64,000 nt of DNA from Siphonobacter sp048595215 (GCF_048595215.1 NZ_JBMDWJ010000320.1:1-64000); one strand, 5' to 3'; positions 1 to 8,023 are shown, counted from the stretch's first letter. The notes: a model not told the origin generated them from the letters alone. A program made the numbers and translations.

Positions 1-102
1 GTCTTCTTCAACAAAAGATTCGAAACCAATTTCGGCCAGTTCCGCCACGAAGATGTCGTGTACCCCAGGCGAAACGCAGAGTTTTAGTTCGTAGTAGTTC
101 AT
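1..102 (-). CDS. prmA: Ribosomal protein L11 methyltransferase, N-terminal fragment
   Basis: The reverse strand from an ATG at 102 encodes 34 residues beginning MNYYELKLCVSPG and containing LLAEIGFESF-like sequence (AELAEIGFESFVEED), the usual start of Bacteroidota PrmA. PrmA is a cytoplasmic SAM-dependent enzyme that trimethylates ribosomal protein L11. The rest, including the methyltransferase domain, lies outside the window, so the call rests on the N-terminus alone. It follows a DUF2141 gene on the same strand after 34 bases and may be co-transcribed with it. Confidence 0.7.
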   Translation of the reverse strand, partial: MNYYELKLCVSPGVHDIFVAELAEIGFESFVEED

Positions 103-136
103 GATACGAAGGTACGGCAAAAGCTACGGACAAGGC

Positions 137-553
137 CTACAAAAGCTGAAGATACATGTGATTGTTCTTCTGCGAATACACAAACTTACACTGGTCGTAC
201 TTGGGAGATTTCACCCGCGGACGGTAGTTATTAGAGAAGCAATACGGTTCTTTTGGAATGCCTACAATGTTGGTATTGAGCTTACCATCCCCATTTTCAT
301 CCTGAAAAACGGCCACTGCATATTCTCCGTACGGAAGATCGTCAATGAACAAGGTCGGAGAAGATCCGCCGTTGGGCTCAAGTTTATAGTTTTTGAAAGG
401 CACCTTCGTAAACGGATCGCTTTTACGAAATACGCCTACCACTAAGGGAGCTCGGGTGTTACGAACATTGGTGAAAGTAATGGCCAGGGGCTCCTGTTTG
501 GCGGGAAAGATAAAATTGAGTACTAAATGACTAATAATGAACAACGTTTTCAT
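137..553 (-). CDS. DUF2141 domain-containing secreted protein
   Basis: This 138-residue protein begins with a short hydrophobic signal-like stretch (MKTLFIISHLVLNFIF). An all-beta domain follows with the pattern typical of DUF2141: LPYGEYAVAVFQDENGDGKL near residues 73-92, then a GIPKEPYCFSNN segment. DUF2141 proteins are exported proteins of unknown function, common in Bacteroidota and Proteobacteria. The DENGDGKLN stretch looks like a calcium-binding loop, which is inference. Its start lies 35 bases beyond the terminator of a candidate small RNA, and prmA follows downstream. Function unknown. Confidence 0.8.
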   Translation of the reverse strand: MKTLFIISHLVLNFIFPAKQEPLAITFTNVRNTRAPLVVGVFRKSDPFTKVPFKNYKLEPNGGSSPTLFIDDLPYGEYAVAVFQDENGDGKLNTNIVGIPKEPYCFSNNYRPRVKSPKYDQCKFVYSQKNNHMYLQLL

Positions 554-587
554 AAGCGAACGTAAAAAAGACTATCAACAATTGACT

Positions 588-622
588 AAAAAAATTGGGC
601 AGTTGCAAAGCCACTGCCCAAT
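588..622 (-). terminator. Rho-independent terminator of the small RNA
   Basis: A perfect 10-bp stem (594-603 with 613-622) has a 9-base loop and is followed on the reverse strand by a run of seven T (588-594). It lies just upstream of the DUF2141 gene and separates that gene from the RNA. Confidence 0.75.
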
Positions 623-712
623 AACGTTCAACCTTCAACCTTTGTCTGTTTTGGATTGAATTGGGATTACTCCCAGATCCAACCAGACATTCAGACGTCG
701 TTAAACGTCCGA
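588..712 (-). ncRNA. Candidate structured small RNA, ~125 nt
   Basis: No convincing protein lies between 554 and 992. On the reverse strand there is a TAnnTTTG-type promoter box (719-726), then a nested hairpin made of three helices in register: 684-689 with 643-648 (cagaca/tgtctg), 677-682 with 651-656 (atccaa/ttggat) and 671-675 with 662-666 (tccca/tggga), closing on a 4-base loop. A 10-bp terminator with a T run follows at 588-622. The 5' end also has a small gacgt/acgtc hairpin (696-709). A promoter, a compact fold and a terminator together support an independent RNA. Whether it is a 6S-like RNA of Bacteroidota or something else cannot be decided here. Confidence 0.5.
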
Positions 713-718
713 ACAATA

Positions 719-726
719 CAAAAATA
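719..726 (-). promoter_or_regulatory. -7 box (TATTTTTG) of the small RNA
   Basis: On the reverse strand this octamer fits the Bacteroidota sigma-A -7 consensus TAnnTTTG. The expected start of transcription is about 7 bases downstream, near 712. A matching TTG element 19-21 bases upstream is not evident, so the promoter is only moderately supported. Confidence 0.4.
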
Positions 727-932
727 GATAAATTTTGTTAAATACTATTTTTTAGTAGATATCAATGAATATTATATTTTATTCTGACGTGTATAAATTA
801 TACGGAATAAAATATACGTAATTGTAATTAATATGTCAAGGTAATTTTATGATTAACATTCAAATGATTGTTAAAATTTTGTAAGTATAATCCTTAACGA
901 CTTTTCCTGATTTATAGAAAGTTTAAATAAAT

Positions 933-973
933 AAGGACTTTCGCCAGATCGGAGTCTGCCGACGAAAGTCCTT
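933..973 (-). terminator. Terminator downstream of the Ser/Thr/Asn-rich lipoprotein gene
   Basis: An 11-bp perfect stem aaggactttcg/cgaaagtcctt (933-943 with 963-973) lies 20 bases after the stop of the lipoprotein gene on the reverse strand. The T tract is weak (TTATTTATTT). Between it and the small-RNA promoter (727-932) the DNA is AT-rich, and I see no gene in it. Confidence 0.65.
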
Positions 974-992
974 AAACTGTCGGCAAAAATTA

Positions 993-1982
993 CTATTTTT
1001 TAGGCATAGCCGAATTTTTATCCAGTTGCGAGAGTGTCATTTCTACTTCTTGCAATTTATTAAGTGCTCCTACTAATTTTTGACGTTTTTGATTCAGTTC
1101 AGTCCGACGGGCTGCTGAAGGTGATGCTTTTAGCTCCTGATCGACAGCTTCGAGGTGCTTATTGACCTGACTCATCAAATCTTTTGATGAAGTCATTTCG
1201 CTCGTACCACTGGTTGGATTAGCCATGGCTTTTTCCACGTTCGTTGACGTAGCTGTCATCGATTCAGTGGCGTTTACGCCATTCCGTTGACCTGGCGTAG
1301 TCATGGCCTGCGTCCGCTGTGCCGTGTCCGCTGATGGCGGAGCTACCATATTTTCAGGGTTGTTTGGCAATTCTTTGCCGGAAGTATTTCCTGAACGAGA
1401 AGACTTACTCAGGTAACTATTCACGGTCGGTGAAGATTCTTTCGATACGCCCGTCTCGCGACTCATATCGGGTCGTACGCCCGCTGTGTTGGTAGTAGTT
1501 GAGTTTGAATTCGTATTGTTTGAATTGGTAGTGGTAGTTCCCCGCATGAGCGAATTATTGGAACCGTTACTCATCGTTGAGCTTGTAGCTGAATTTCCTG
1601 TACCGGAAGTAACCGTTGGGTCCGTTGCTGAAGGATTTGCGGCATTACTCATCGCTCCGGGGTTCACTACGGATTGATTCGAGATATTCGTCTGATTGTT
1701 ATTGGTAGCCGAGTTATTTCGATTGGTCCGGTCGCGGTTATCTGAGCGAGCGTAGGAGTTATTAGGAACCATACCGCCTTGTTCGACCATACCCGTATTG
1801 TTGGTAGCAGGTGTACTAGAACCCGGGACGGTACTTGAATTACTGGCGTCGTTCATTCGAACGCTAGCCGTTGAGAGAGAATCCGTGCGGCTGTCGCCGG
1901 AAGGAGTAGAGCGTGTACTTTGACAGGAACTTATACCGATAACGGCCAGGGCCGCTGAGAGTACGATGATGTTCTTTTTCAT
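993..1982 (-). CDS. Low-complexity Ser/Thr/Asn-rich lipoprotein
   Basis: This 329-residue protein has a lipoprotein signal (hydrophobic core followed by GISSC, Cys near residue 20). A long stretch (about residues 21-250) then follows that is almost wholly Ser, Thr, Asn, Gly and Ala, with repeated TNNTN- and NSNNTNSN-like runs. Only the last ~70 residues look folded: a helical segment rich in Lys, Glu, Gln and Leu (DLMSQVNKHLEAVDQELKAS onward) that could form a coiled coil. Such proteins are usually outer-membrane-anchored with a flexible stalk. No family is recognised. It has its own terminator and no obvious operon partner. Confidence 0.75.
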   Translation of the reverse strand: MKKNIIVLSAALAVIGISSCQSTRSTPSGDSRTDSLSTASVRMNDASNSSTVPGSSTPATNNTGMVEQGGMVPNNSYARSDNRDRTNRNNSATNNNQTNISNQSVVNPGAMSNAANPSATDPTVTSGTGNSATSSTMSNGSNNSLMRGTTTTNSNNTNSNSTTTNTAGVRPDMSRETGVSKESSPTVNSYLSKSSRSGNTSGKELPNNPENMVAPPSADTAQRTQAMTTPGQRNGVNATESMTATSTNVEKAMANPTSGTSEMTSSKDLMSQVNKHLEAVDQELKASPSAARRTELNQKRQKLVGALNKLQEVEMTLSQLDKNSAMPKK

Positions 1983-2162
1983 GGCTTTAACGTTGGTTGT
2001 GACTTTCTGTTTAGCTCTAGTAAAGAAAAGAACATTCCAAAGAAAAGATTGGGGAGTATTGAGGAACGATTTGAGGAACTTTGAGTAGGGATTGCAAAAG
2101 TAAAGCGACTGGAAACCAATCGCTTGAGTAATCGTCCGTATGAATATAAGCTCAAAATTGGC

Positions 2163-3077
2163 TTAGGCTCGCGTGGATATACGTATACCTTCCTGATAAG
2201 AGGTCGGTTGTAATGCGAAGTGTTTCTCAAACTTACTGCTGTCAAACAGGTACTCGTGCTCATATTGATACAGCATTTCAACGCTTTCTTTCAAGTCGGG
2301 AACGAAGAGTCCTCCCAGTTGAACCATCCATTTAGGAAGCGTGGTAAATTTGGAAGAAACGCCGAGTTCCTGAGCACAGGCCGCAATGAATTCAGCTCCG
2401 GTAAGAGCAGGTGCCGCAGTAGGTAAATGCCAGATTTGCCCAAAGGCTTCAGGAGTATTGCCCAACAAAGCCACTGCGTGGCCCGCATCGGGCGTAAAAA
2501 TGAAGGAATGCTTTACTTCACTGTTGATCAGCCACTGAGCTTTCTTCCCCTTTTTGAGATTCTGAATAACGGTAATGTCAACCACGCTGGTTTTGACATT
2601 GGGACCGTAAAAGTCTGGAGCCCGGGCAATCATAATCTCGACGTTACCCGCCTGATTTTCTTCCTGTAGTTGCCGGGCAATCTTGGCCCGAACTTCCCCT
2701 TTTTTACTGACGGGGTTCAGGGGTGTCTCTTCAGTCATGGGGCCGTGTACATAGCCTAGTGCATAGATATTGTCCAAGAAGACTAGTCGAGCCTGATGGT
2801 TACGGCAAGCCTGAAGTACGTTTTGGATGACGATGGGCCATTGTTGCTGCCAGAGTTTGGTTCGATAAGGTAGGCCCGCCGTCAGATATACAATGGAAGA
2901 ACCGGCAACTGCTGCATCAACCTGAGCGGCATCAAGCAGATTGGCTGGAAAAAGCGTATCCGTGGGATTGACCCGCTGGGGCGTTCGGCTGACCAGACGA
3001 ATGTCGTCAGTGTAGGTACGCAGGTGTTGGGCGAGTGGAACAGACACAGCTCCGCCAGAACCAAGAATCGTTTGCAT
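2163..3077 (-). CDS. NAD(P)-dependent epimerase/dehydratase-like (extended SDR) protein
   Basis: This 304-residue protein starts with a Rossmann motif (ILGSGGAVSVPLAQHL) and has the extended-SDR landmarks VYLTAGLPY near residue 67, FLDNIYALG near 98 and IARAPDFYGPN near 150. Extended SDRs act on sugar nucleotides, steroids or small alcohols with NAD(P). The usual YxxxK catalytic pair is not clearly present (the segment reads SKKGEVRAK), so catalysis is uncertain and it could be an atypical or NmrA-like member. It starts 41 bases after the stop of the TetR regulator on the same strand, so the two probably form one operon and the regulator probably controls it. Confidence 0.8.
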   Translation of the reverse strand: MQTILGSGGAVSVPLAQHLRTYTDDIRLVSRTPQRVNPTDTLFPANLLDAAQVDAAVAGSSIVYLTAGLPYRTKLWQQQWPIVIQNVLQACRNHQARLVFLDNIYALGYVHGPMTEETPLNPVSKKGEVRAKIARQLQEENQAGNVEIMIARAPDFYGPNVKTSVVDITVIQNLKKGKKAQWLINSEVKHSFIFTPDAGHAVALLGNTPEAFGQIWHLPTAAPALTGAEFIAACAQELGVSSKFTTLPKWMVQLGGLFVPDLKESVEMLYQYEHEYLFDSSKFEKHFALQPTSYQEGIRISTRA

Positions 3078-3118
3078 GGCTTGAAGGGAAAAACGGTTGA
3101 GAAATAGTTAAGACTAAC

Positions 3119-3739
3119 TTAGACTTTCAGCGAGGCAATTAACAGATCAAGGGATTGGTCCATGAGTTGCTGTGTATTCAAATGCTCCGGAAAAGCTTTG
3201 AGTCGATTTCGAATGTATAGGGACGCCAGTCCATGTACATTTGACCAGACTGACAAAGCCGTAATATATAAATCGTTGGTACGAAGCAATCCCTGATCCA
3301 TATTTTCCTGGATAATAGTACAAAGTATATGAAAGGCCTGATACCCGCAATCCCAGGTACTTCCCTGTGGAGCCTTTTCCAGAGCATTCATGGGAGAGTA
3401 AGAGATGAACATCAGGTCATACATCTCTGGATTATCAATCGCAAACTGCACATACCGATAACCTAATTGCCGGAATCGCTCCAGTGGATCAGCTATTTCC
3501 TGTAAGCTTCGAAATGATTCGATTAAAGCGTCGAAACCCAGTTCATGAATAGCAAATAGCAGCTGATCTTTATCCTTATAGTATAGATAAATGGTGGCGG
3601 GACTGTATTCGATTCGGTCCGCAATGGTTCGAATGGACGTTTTCTCGTACCCTTCTTCAATAAACACCTGCTTGGCCGTTCGCAGAATCAATTCCCGCAT
3701 TTCCTGCTTCTCCCGCTCTTTCCGTTCCTGTATACCCAT
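3119..3739 (-). CDS. TetR/AcrR family transcriptional regulator
   Basis: This 206-residue protein has the TetR N-terminal helix-turn-helix at about residues 10-55 (ILRTAKQVFIEEGYEKTSIR, then TIADRIEYSPATIYLYYKDK), followed by an all-helical ligand and dimer domain. TetR proteins are usually repressors released by a small ligand. The gene is first in an operon with the SDR gene, and two direct copies of tgtaaactta plus a short palindrome sit at and just before its start codon, suggesting autoregulation. The ligand is unknown. Confidence 0.9.
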   Translation of the reverse strand: MGIQERKEREKQEMRELILRTAKQVFIEEGYEKTSIRTIADRIEYSPATIYLYYKDKDQLLFAIHELGFDALIESFRSLQEIADPLERFRQLGYRYVQFAIDNPEMYDLMFISYSPMNALEKAPQGSTWDCGYQAFHILCTIIQENMDQGLLRTNDLYITALSVWSNVHGLASLYIRNRLKAFPEHLNTQQLMDQSLDLLIASLKV

Positions 3740-3782
3740 GTAAACTTATTTTGATGTAAACTTAATGAACACTGTTTAGTGT
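3737..3782 (-). promoter_or_regulatory. Candidate TetR operator region
   Basis: Two direct repeats tgtaaactta lie at 3739-3748 and 3755-3764, the first touching the start codon of the regulator. A palindrome acactgtttagtgt follows at 3769-3782. These are the only ordered repeats in the 321-base gap between the TetR gene and comA. Binding by this regulator is inferred from position alone. Confidence 0.35.
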
Positions 3783-4000
3783 ATGAAACATGTTCGGAGA
3801 TATTTTTTAATTCATGGATTGATTTAGATAATAAAACTCTGATTAAGAATACATTAGAGTTTATAGCAGAAAACAAAATCTTTGATCTTGAAGACAATCA
3901 GCCGGGAAACGGAAAATAATTCTAAACTTTGAGCAGTCCGAAGGGTTTCCTTCTCGGACCCCCGGAAATCCCCCTTTTTCCAGAGATTTATTCCGGATTC
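3783..4000. other. Intergenic stretch without recognisable gene
   Basis: This is the middle of the gap between the divergent TetR and comA genes. A 72-codon reverse-strand reading frame crosses it but has no signal, domain or convincing start. I see no RNA gene or repeat. Confidence 0.5.
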
Positions 4001-4031
4001 CTTGTCTAACGGTTGGACTAGGCTACTTTTG
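4001..4031 (+). promoter_or_regulatory. Promoter of comA
   Basis: The element cTTG at 4001-4004 is followed after 19 bases by TACTTTTG at 4024-4031, which fits the Bacteroidota TTG / TAnnTTTG consensus. The start of transcription should be near 4037, giving a leader of about 24 bases. Confidence 0.6.
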
Positions 4032-4060
4032 CACTTTCTCGTGAAAGCAATCATTGCCGT

Positions 4061-4834
4061 ATGAATTACCATTTAAATCAAATTCCCGAGCGTACCGAGA
4101 AGCCCCGGCAGTCTGGATTAACCATGGCTATGGACAAAGGGCTAAGTATCAGACAAGCAGAAGATTTTCTGGATGTTGCTGCCGATCATGTGGACATAGT
4201 AAAGCTGGGCTGGGCGACGTCTTTCGTAACGCCTAAGCTGAAAGAGAAATTGAAAGTTTACAAGGAAGCTGGTATTCCGGTTTACTTCGGCGGTACTCTT
4301 TTTGAAGCATTCGTTGTTCGGGGTCAATTTGACGATTACCGACGCGTAATCGACGAATTTGGCTTGACGCATGCGGAAGTCTCCGACGGCTCCATTGATA
4401 TGCCTCAGGATGAGAAACTACAGTACATCAGTACCTTATCAAAGCAGGTAACTGTACTTTCGGAAGTAGGATCGAAGGATGAAGCGAAGATCATTCCGCC
4501 GTATAAGTGGATTCAACTTATGAACGCCGAACTGGCGGCTGGTGCCTGGAAAGTAATCGGTGAAGCCCGTGAAGGGGGGAACGTCGGTTTATTCCGCTCT
4601 TCGGGAGAGGTTCGTCAGGGGCTGGTTGAAGAAATTCTCACGCAGGTTCCCGCCGAGCACATCATCTGGGAAGCTCCCCAGAAGGCTCAACAGGTGTGGT
4701 TTGTACAACTTTTGGGGGCCAACGTGAATCTCGGAAACATTGCTCCAAATGAAGTTATTTCGGTGGAAACCATTCGCTTAGGCCTCCGGGGGGATACCTT
4801 CTCGCATTTTCTGAATATGGAAAAAGACTGTTAA
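4061..4834 (+). CDS. comA: Phosphosulfolactate synthase (ComA family)
   Basis: This 257-residue protein is full length for ComA, a TIM-barrel enzyme that adds sulfite to phosphoenolpyruvate to give (2R)-phospho-3-sulfolactate. Family signatures include VKLGWATSFVTPKLKEKL (~48-65), YFGGTLFEAF (~76-85), HAEVSDGSIDMP (~103-114) and VIGEAREGGNVGLF (~165-178). In methanogens this starts coenzyme M synthesis. In Bacteroidota a role in making C3 sulfonates, perhaps cysteate for sulfonolipids (capnine type), is more plausible, but no other sulfonolipid gene is visible here. It has its own promoter; a DedA-family gene follows after 34 bases. Confidence 0.9.
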   Translation: MNYHLNQIPERTEKPRQSGLTMAMDKGLSIRQAEDFLDVAADHVDIVKLGWATSFVTPKLKEKLKVYKEAGIPVYFGGTLFEAFVVRGQFDDYRRVIDEFGLTHAEVSDGSIDMPQDEKLQYISTLSKQVTVLSEVGSKDEAKIIPPYKWIQLMNAELAAGAWKVIGEAREGGNVGLFRSSGEVRQGLVEEILTQVPAEHIIWEAPQKAQQVWFVQLLGANVNLGNIAPNEVISVETIRLGLRGDTFSHFLNMEKDC

Positions 4835-4868
4835 CTTCCCACCCAAATTCTATCTGTCTCTTCTTTTT

Positions 4869-5525
4869 ATGGAAATTATTAAAGGATTGTTAGATTTCCT
4901 CATGCACCTGGATCGCTATCTGGATGTATGGGTGAATGAGTACGGATTGCTGACCTACGGCATTCTTTTTCTGATCGTTTTCGTGGAAACCGGCTTCATT
5001 GTCATGCCTCTGTTACCCGGCGATTCGCTGCTATTTGCGGCTGGGGCATTGGCGGCCCGCGATACCAATGAGCTTTCAGTAGGGGTAATTATTCCCTTGT
5101 TGATTGTAGCGGCTTTGATGGGCGACAACCTCAATTACTTTGTTGGCAAGTACTTCTCCAATTTCATTCGATCGAGGGAACGGATTCTGTTTTTCAAACG
5201 GGAATACCTGTACAAAACCGAAGAATACTACGCCAAATACGGCGGACAAACGGTGATTATCGCCCGTTTTGTACCCATCGTTCGGACCATTGCTCCCTTC
5301 GTTGCCGGAGCCGGTAGTATGACGTATGGCCGGTACATTTTCTTCTGCGTAGCGGGAGCCGTACTTTGGGTGACGAGTATTTCGCTACTGGGCTACTTCT
5401 TTGGTAACCTGGAGTTTGTGAAGAAAAATTTCGAGATTGTTGTTTTCGGAATCATCGGTCTTTCGGTATTACCTATCATTTGGGGCATCCTGAAAGAGAA
5501 ATTCATGACGAAGAAAACGGTATAA
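4869..5525 (+). CDS. DedA family membrane protein
   Basis: This 218-residue integral membrane protein has the DedA (SNARE-associated/VTT) signature: FVETGFIVMPLLPGDSLLFA (~40-59), a GDNLNYFVGKYF segment (~82-93) and ARFVPIVRTIAPFVAG (~127-142) with the conserved Arg residues of the re-entrant core. DedA proteins move lipid carriers or phospholipids between leaflets and support envelope integrity. About four to five membrane spans are visible. It follows comA closely and ends before a strong terminator, so it is probably in the comA operon. Confidence 0.92.
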   Translation: MEIIKGLLDFLMHLDRYLDVWVNEYGLLTYGILFLIVFVETGFIVMPLLPGDSLLFAAGALAARDTNELSVGVIIPLLIVAALMGDNLNYFVGKYFSNFIRSRERILFFKREYLYKTEEYYAKYGGQTVIIARFVPIVRTIAPFVAGAGSMTYGRYIFFCVAGAVLWVTSISLLGYFFGNLEFVKKNFEIVVFGIIGLSVLPIIWGILKEKFMTKKTV

Positions 5526-5540
5526 ATCCTTTTCTAAACG

Positions 5541-5596
5541 AAAGCGTAAAGAATCAGTAGAGGTGTCAAAGCCGTTACGATTCTTTACGCTTTTTT
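5541..5596 (+). terminator. Terminator of the comA-dedA unit
   Basis: A 15-bp stem aaagcgtaaagaatc/gattctttacgcttt (5541-5555 with 5579-5593) ends in a T run to 5596. It lies 16 bases after the DedA stop and 12 bases before aroE. Confidence 0.8.
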
Positions 5597-5607
5597 ACTG
5601 ATAACCT

Positions 5608-6354
5608 ATGAACCTCTACGCCCTGATCGGCTTTCCGCTCGGACACTCCTTCTCCAAACGGTATTTCACCGAGAAATTCCAACGGGAAGGGTTAGCCGAA
5701 ACCCACGTTTACGAACTATTCGAATTACCCGAAGCGAACGAATTACCGGCTTTAGTAGCTCAGTGGCCGGAACTAAAAGGGCTGAACGTAACCATTCCGC
5801 ACAAAAAAGCCGTACTGCCCTTCCTGACCGAACTGGACCCGCTGGCCGAACGAATCGGTGCGGTCAATGTCATTAAAGTACGACCCGATGGTACGCTGAA
5901 AGGCTATAACTCCGATTACTGGGGTTTTCGCTGGTCACTTGAACGCTGGGAGCCTTTTCAGCAATTGCAACCGAAAAAAGCCCTGATTCTGGGGGATGGG
6001 GGAGCCACCAAAGCCGTTCGTGTAGCTCTGGAGGATCTGGGCATTACCTACAAAACAGTATCCCGGAAAGAGTCCGATTCGTTTTTGAATTACTCGGATT
6101 TGAACGCGGATGTACTGGCGGAGTATTCGCTCCTCATTAACGCCACGCCACTGGGCACGTACCCGAACGTCGACGCCTGTCCGGACCTGCCGTACGCGTC
6201 GCTGACCGAACAGAACCTTCTGTACGATCTGGTCTATAATCCGGAAGAAACGCTCTTTATGAAACGCGGAGCCGAACGCGGTGCTGCTACGCACAACGGA
6301 TACCGCATGCTGGAATTACAGGCTGAGAAGTCCTGGGAAATCTGGAATGAATAA
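5608..6354 (+). CDS. aroE: Shikimate dehydrogenase
   Basis: This 248-residue protein begins with the AroE substrate-binding motif (LIGFPLGHSFSKRYF, 5-19). It has the catalytic NVTIPHKK segment (~60-67) with the catalytic Lys, the NTDxxG-like motif as YNSDYWGF (~97-104), and the NADP-binding ILGDGGATKAV (~126-136). AroE reduces 3-dehydroshikimate to shikimate with NADPH in the chorismate pathway in the cytoplasm. Length fits the short Bacteroidota forms. It is convergent with ribD, and the two stop codons are only one base apart. Confidence 0.95.
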   Translation: MNLYALIGFPLGHSFSKRYFTEKFQREGLAETHVYELFELPEANELPALVAQWPELKGLNVTIPHKKAVLPFLTELDPLAERIGAVNVIKVRPDGTLKGYNSDYWGFRWSLERWEPFQQLQPKKALILGDGGATKAVRVALEDLGITYKTVSRKESDSFLNYSDLNADVLAEYSLLINATPLGTYPNVDACPDLPYASLTEQNLLYDLVYNPEETLFMKRGAERGAATHNGYRMLELQAEKSWEIWNE

Positions 6355-6355
6355 C

Positions 6356-7372
6356 TTACAAGGGTGCCCAGATACTAAGTTCGTCTGTGAGCAGACGATC
6401 TTTCTGGAGCAGGGTGCCGCAGAAATCCGGGGCGGCCAGACCGGAACCGAGACGAACCGAACTGCGGAAAATCCGAATCTCATCCCACAGATTCTGTTCG
6501 ATGAAGGATTGCAACAGGGTAGGGCCGCCCTCGATCACCACACTTTGTATGGATCGTTGCCGTAAGTCCTGCATCAGATTGGGTAAATCCCAGGAATCTG
6601 GTACCACCCACTGCGTACGTTCCGTCTGGCGAGTTTCGCGTTGATTATACACCAGCGTTACCTGCGAATCATCCAGAAAATGATACGTATCCGGTAGGCT
6701 CAGGGCCCGATCCAAACCAATCCGAACGGGATTTCGACCCGGCCAGAGGCGGGCGTTCAAGTGTGGATTATCGGCCTGAAGTGTACGTGTTCCGACCAGA
6801 AAAGCGTCTTCTTCCGTCCGCCATTTATGCAGTAGTCGCCGGGAAACGGCATTGGAAATCTGTAACGGCTGGCCTTCGCGTCCGGCCAGATAGCCGTCCG
6901 CCGTTTCAGCCCACTTCAGAATTAAAAAGGGGCGATTCTTTTCAAAATACGTGAAGAATCGGCGATTGATGCGACGGCCTTGGGCGGCTAAAACGCCCGT
7001 TTCGACCTCAATACCCGCTTCCTGTAATTTCCGGATACCCCGACCCGCCACCAGCGGATTAGGATCATCGTTACAAATCACCACCCGCCGTACCCCTTCA
7101 CTAACGAGTCGGTCAGCACAAGGCGGCGTTTTGCCGTAGTGCGAGCAGGGTTCGAGCGTTACATATACGGTCGCCTCCGGAAGCAAGTCACGTTCAGCAA
7201 CAGCATTCAGGGCATTGACTTCCGCGTGAGCCTGCCCATACTGACGGTGCCAGCCTTCGCCGATAATGCGGTTTTCGTGCACAATCACACAGCCGACCAT
7301 GGGGTTCGGTGCTACGGTACCCTGACCTAGCTGGGCCAGTTCCAGAGCCCGTTGCATGAAAAGTTCGTCCAT
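6356..7372 (-). CDS. ribD: Bifunctional riboflavin biosynthesis deaminase/reductase
   Basis: The protein is 338 residues from the ATG at 7372 (MDELFMQRALELAQLGQG, the standard RibD start); an upstream in-frame TTG at 7396 would add eight residues and is less likely. The deaminase half has HAEVNAL (~49-55) and the zinc motif PCSHYGKTPPC (~74-84). The reductase half carries LKWAETADGYLAG (~150-162) and VVIEGGPTLLQSF (~285-297). RibD deaminates and then reduces the pyrimidine intermediate of riboflavin synthesis. It overlaps no other gene and faces aroE tail to tail. Confidence 0.95.
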   Translation of the reverse strand: MDELFMQRALELAQLGQGTVAPNPMVGCVIVHENRIIGEGWHRQYGQAHAEVNALNAVAERDLLPEATVYVTLEPCSHYGKTPPCADRLVSEGVRRVVICNDDPNPLVAGRGIRKLQEAGIEVETGVLAAQGRRINRRFFTYFEKNRPFLILKWAETADGYLAGREGQPLQISNAVSRRLLHKWRTEEDAFLVGTRTLQADNPHLNARLWPGRNPVRIGLDRALSLPDTYHFLDDSQVTLVYNQRETRQTERTQWVVPDSWDLPNLMQDLRQRSIQSVVIEGGPTLLQSFIEQNLWDEIRIFRSSVRLGSGLAAPDFCGTLLQKDRLLTDELSIWAPL

Positions 7373-7420
7373 CAATGCGTGTCTTTGACTAGTCAAAAAG
7401 CGAATATACGATCATACGCA

Positions 7421-7460
7421 AAAGACGCTGATCAAACGAGTTCGTTTCACCAGCGTCTTT
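7421..7460 (-). terminator. Terminator after the His-rich lipoprotein gene
   Basis: A 10-bp stem aaagacgctg/cagcgtcttt (7421-7430 with 7451-7460) is extended by an inner aaacga/tcgttt pairing. It lies 20 bases past the lipoprotein stop on the reverse strand, between that gene and ribD. Confidence 0.7.
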
Positions 7461-7480
7461 CTTAAATACTGACTTGTTTC

Positions 7481-7969
7481 TTATTTCAGCAGAGCTTCGG
7501 CTTGCGTTTTAGCGGCCTTCAGTTCGATTTGAATCTGCTCGATACTTTTCTTGATTTCTTTCTGAATTTCAACGTGCTGCTCGGGCGTTACATCAGGAGC
7601 TTTTTTGTGCTCGTGGTGGTGATGGTGTTCCCCTTCGCCATGGCCTTCGTGTTCATGCTCGTGCTCATGTTCCATTCCCGGAACCGTTACTAAGTTTTCT
7701 TCCCAAGCTTTGAAATCCGTTTGTACCTTATCCAGAGCGGCTACAGCCGAAGCAAAGGCTGCCGTGTCTTTGGCGGCAATTTGTTTATTCGCTAGTGCAG
7801 ATTGGAGGCTATCCAACGATTTAACTTCGGGCTCAATACTTTCCATGATTTCATGAGCTTCATTGTGAATCGCCGCCGCTTCTTTCAGTTGGGGATTTTC
7901 CTTTTCCTGACAGGAAAACAACAGCAAACCGACGAGCAGAGCCGACAGAGGGAGAAAACGTTTGATCAT
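7481..7969 (-). CDS. His-rich, putatively metal-binding lipoprotein
   Basis: This 162-residue protein has a lipoprotein signal ending LLLFSC (Cys ~20). The middle (about residues 98-122) is a run of His and Glu (MEHEHEHEHEGHG, then EGEHHHHHEH), a typical zinc- or nickel-binding tract. The parts on either side are helical and charged and could form a coiled coil. It follows the MerC-like membrane protein on the same strand after 54 bases, and that gene has a Fur-type operator over its promoter. The pair is therefore probably metal-controlled, with this protein buffering or capturing metal at the envelope. The metal is not proven; zinc is the favoured guess. Confidence 0.75.
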   Translation of the reverse strand: MIKRFLPLSALLVGLLLFSCQEKENPQLKEAAAIHNEAHEIMESIEPEVKSLDSLQSALANKQIAAKDTAAFASAVAALDKVQTDFKAWEENLVTVPGMEHEHEHEHEGHGEGEHHHHHEHKKAPDVTPEQHVEIQKEIKKSIEQIQIELKAAKTQAEALLK

Positions 7970-8023
7970 AGCAGGATTAATTAGCTTCGCAATGTTAGGA
8001 CAAAATCAGGAGAAAACCATTTG

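Noticed and set aside
640..700. tRNA-like look of the region (a frame reading GSNPN, as seen across tRNA T-loops)
   Set aside because: There is no acceptor stem, T-arm or anticodon stem in register. The bases fold instead as one long nested hairpin.
3854..4072. 72-codon reverse-strand frame between the TetR and comA genes
   Set aside because: It overlaps the comA start and promoter and has no domain or signal.
7373..7396. Longer RibD start at TTG 7396
   Set aside because: The ATG at 7372 gives the family-standard N-terminus.
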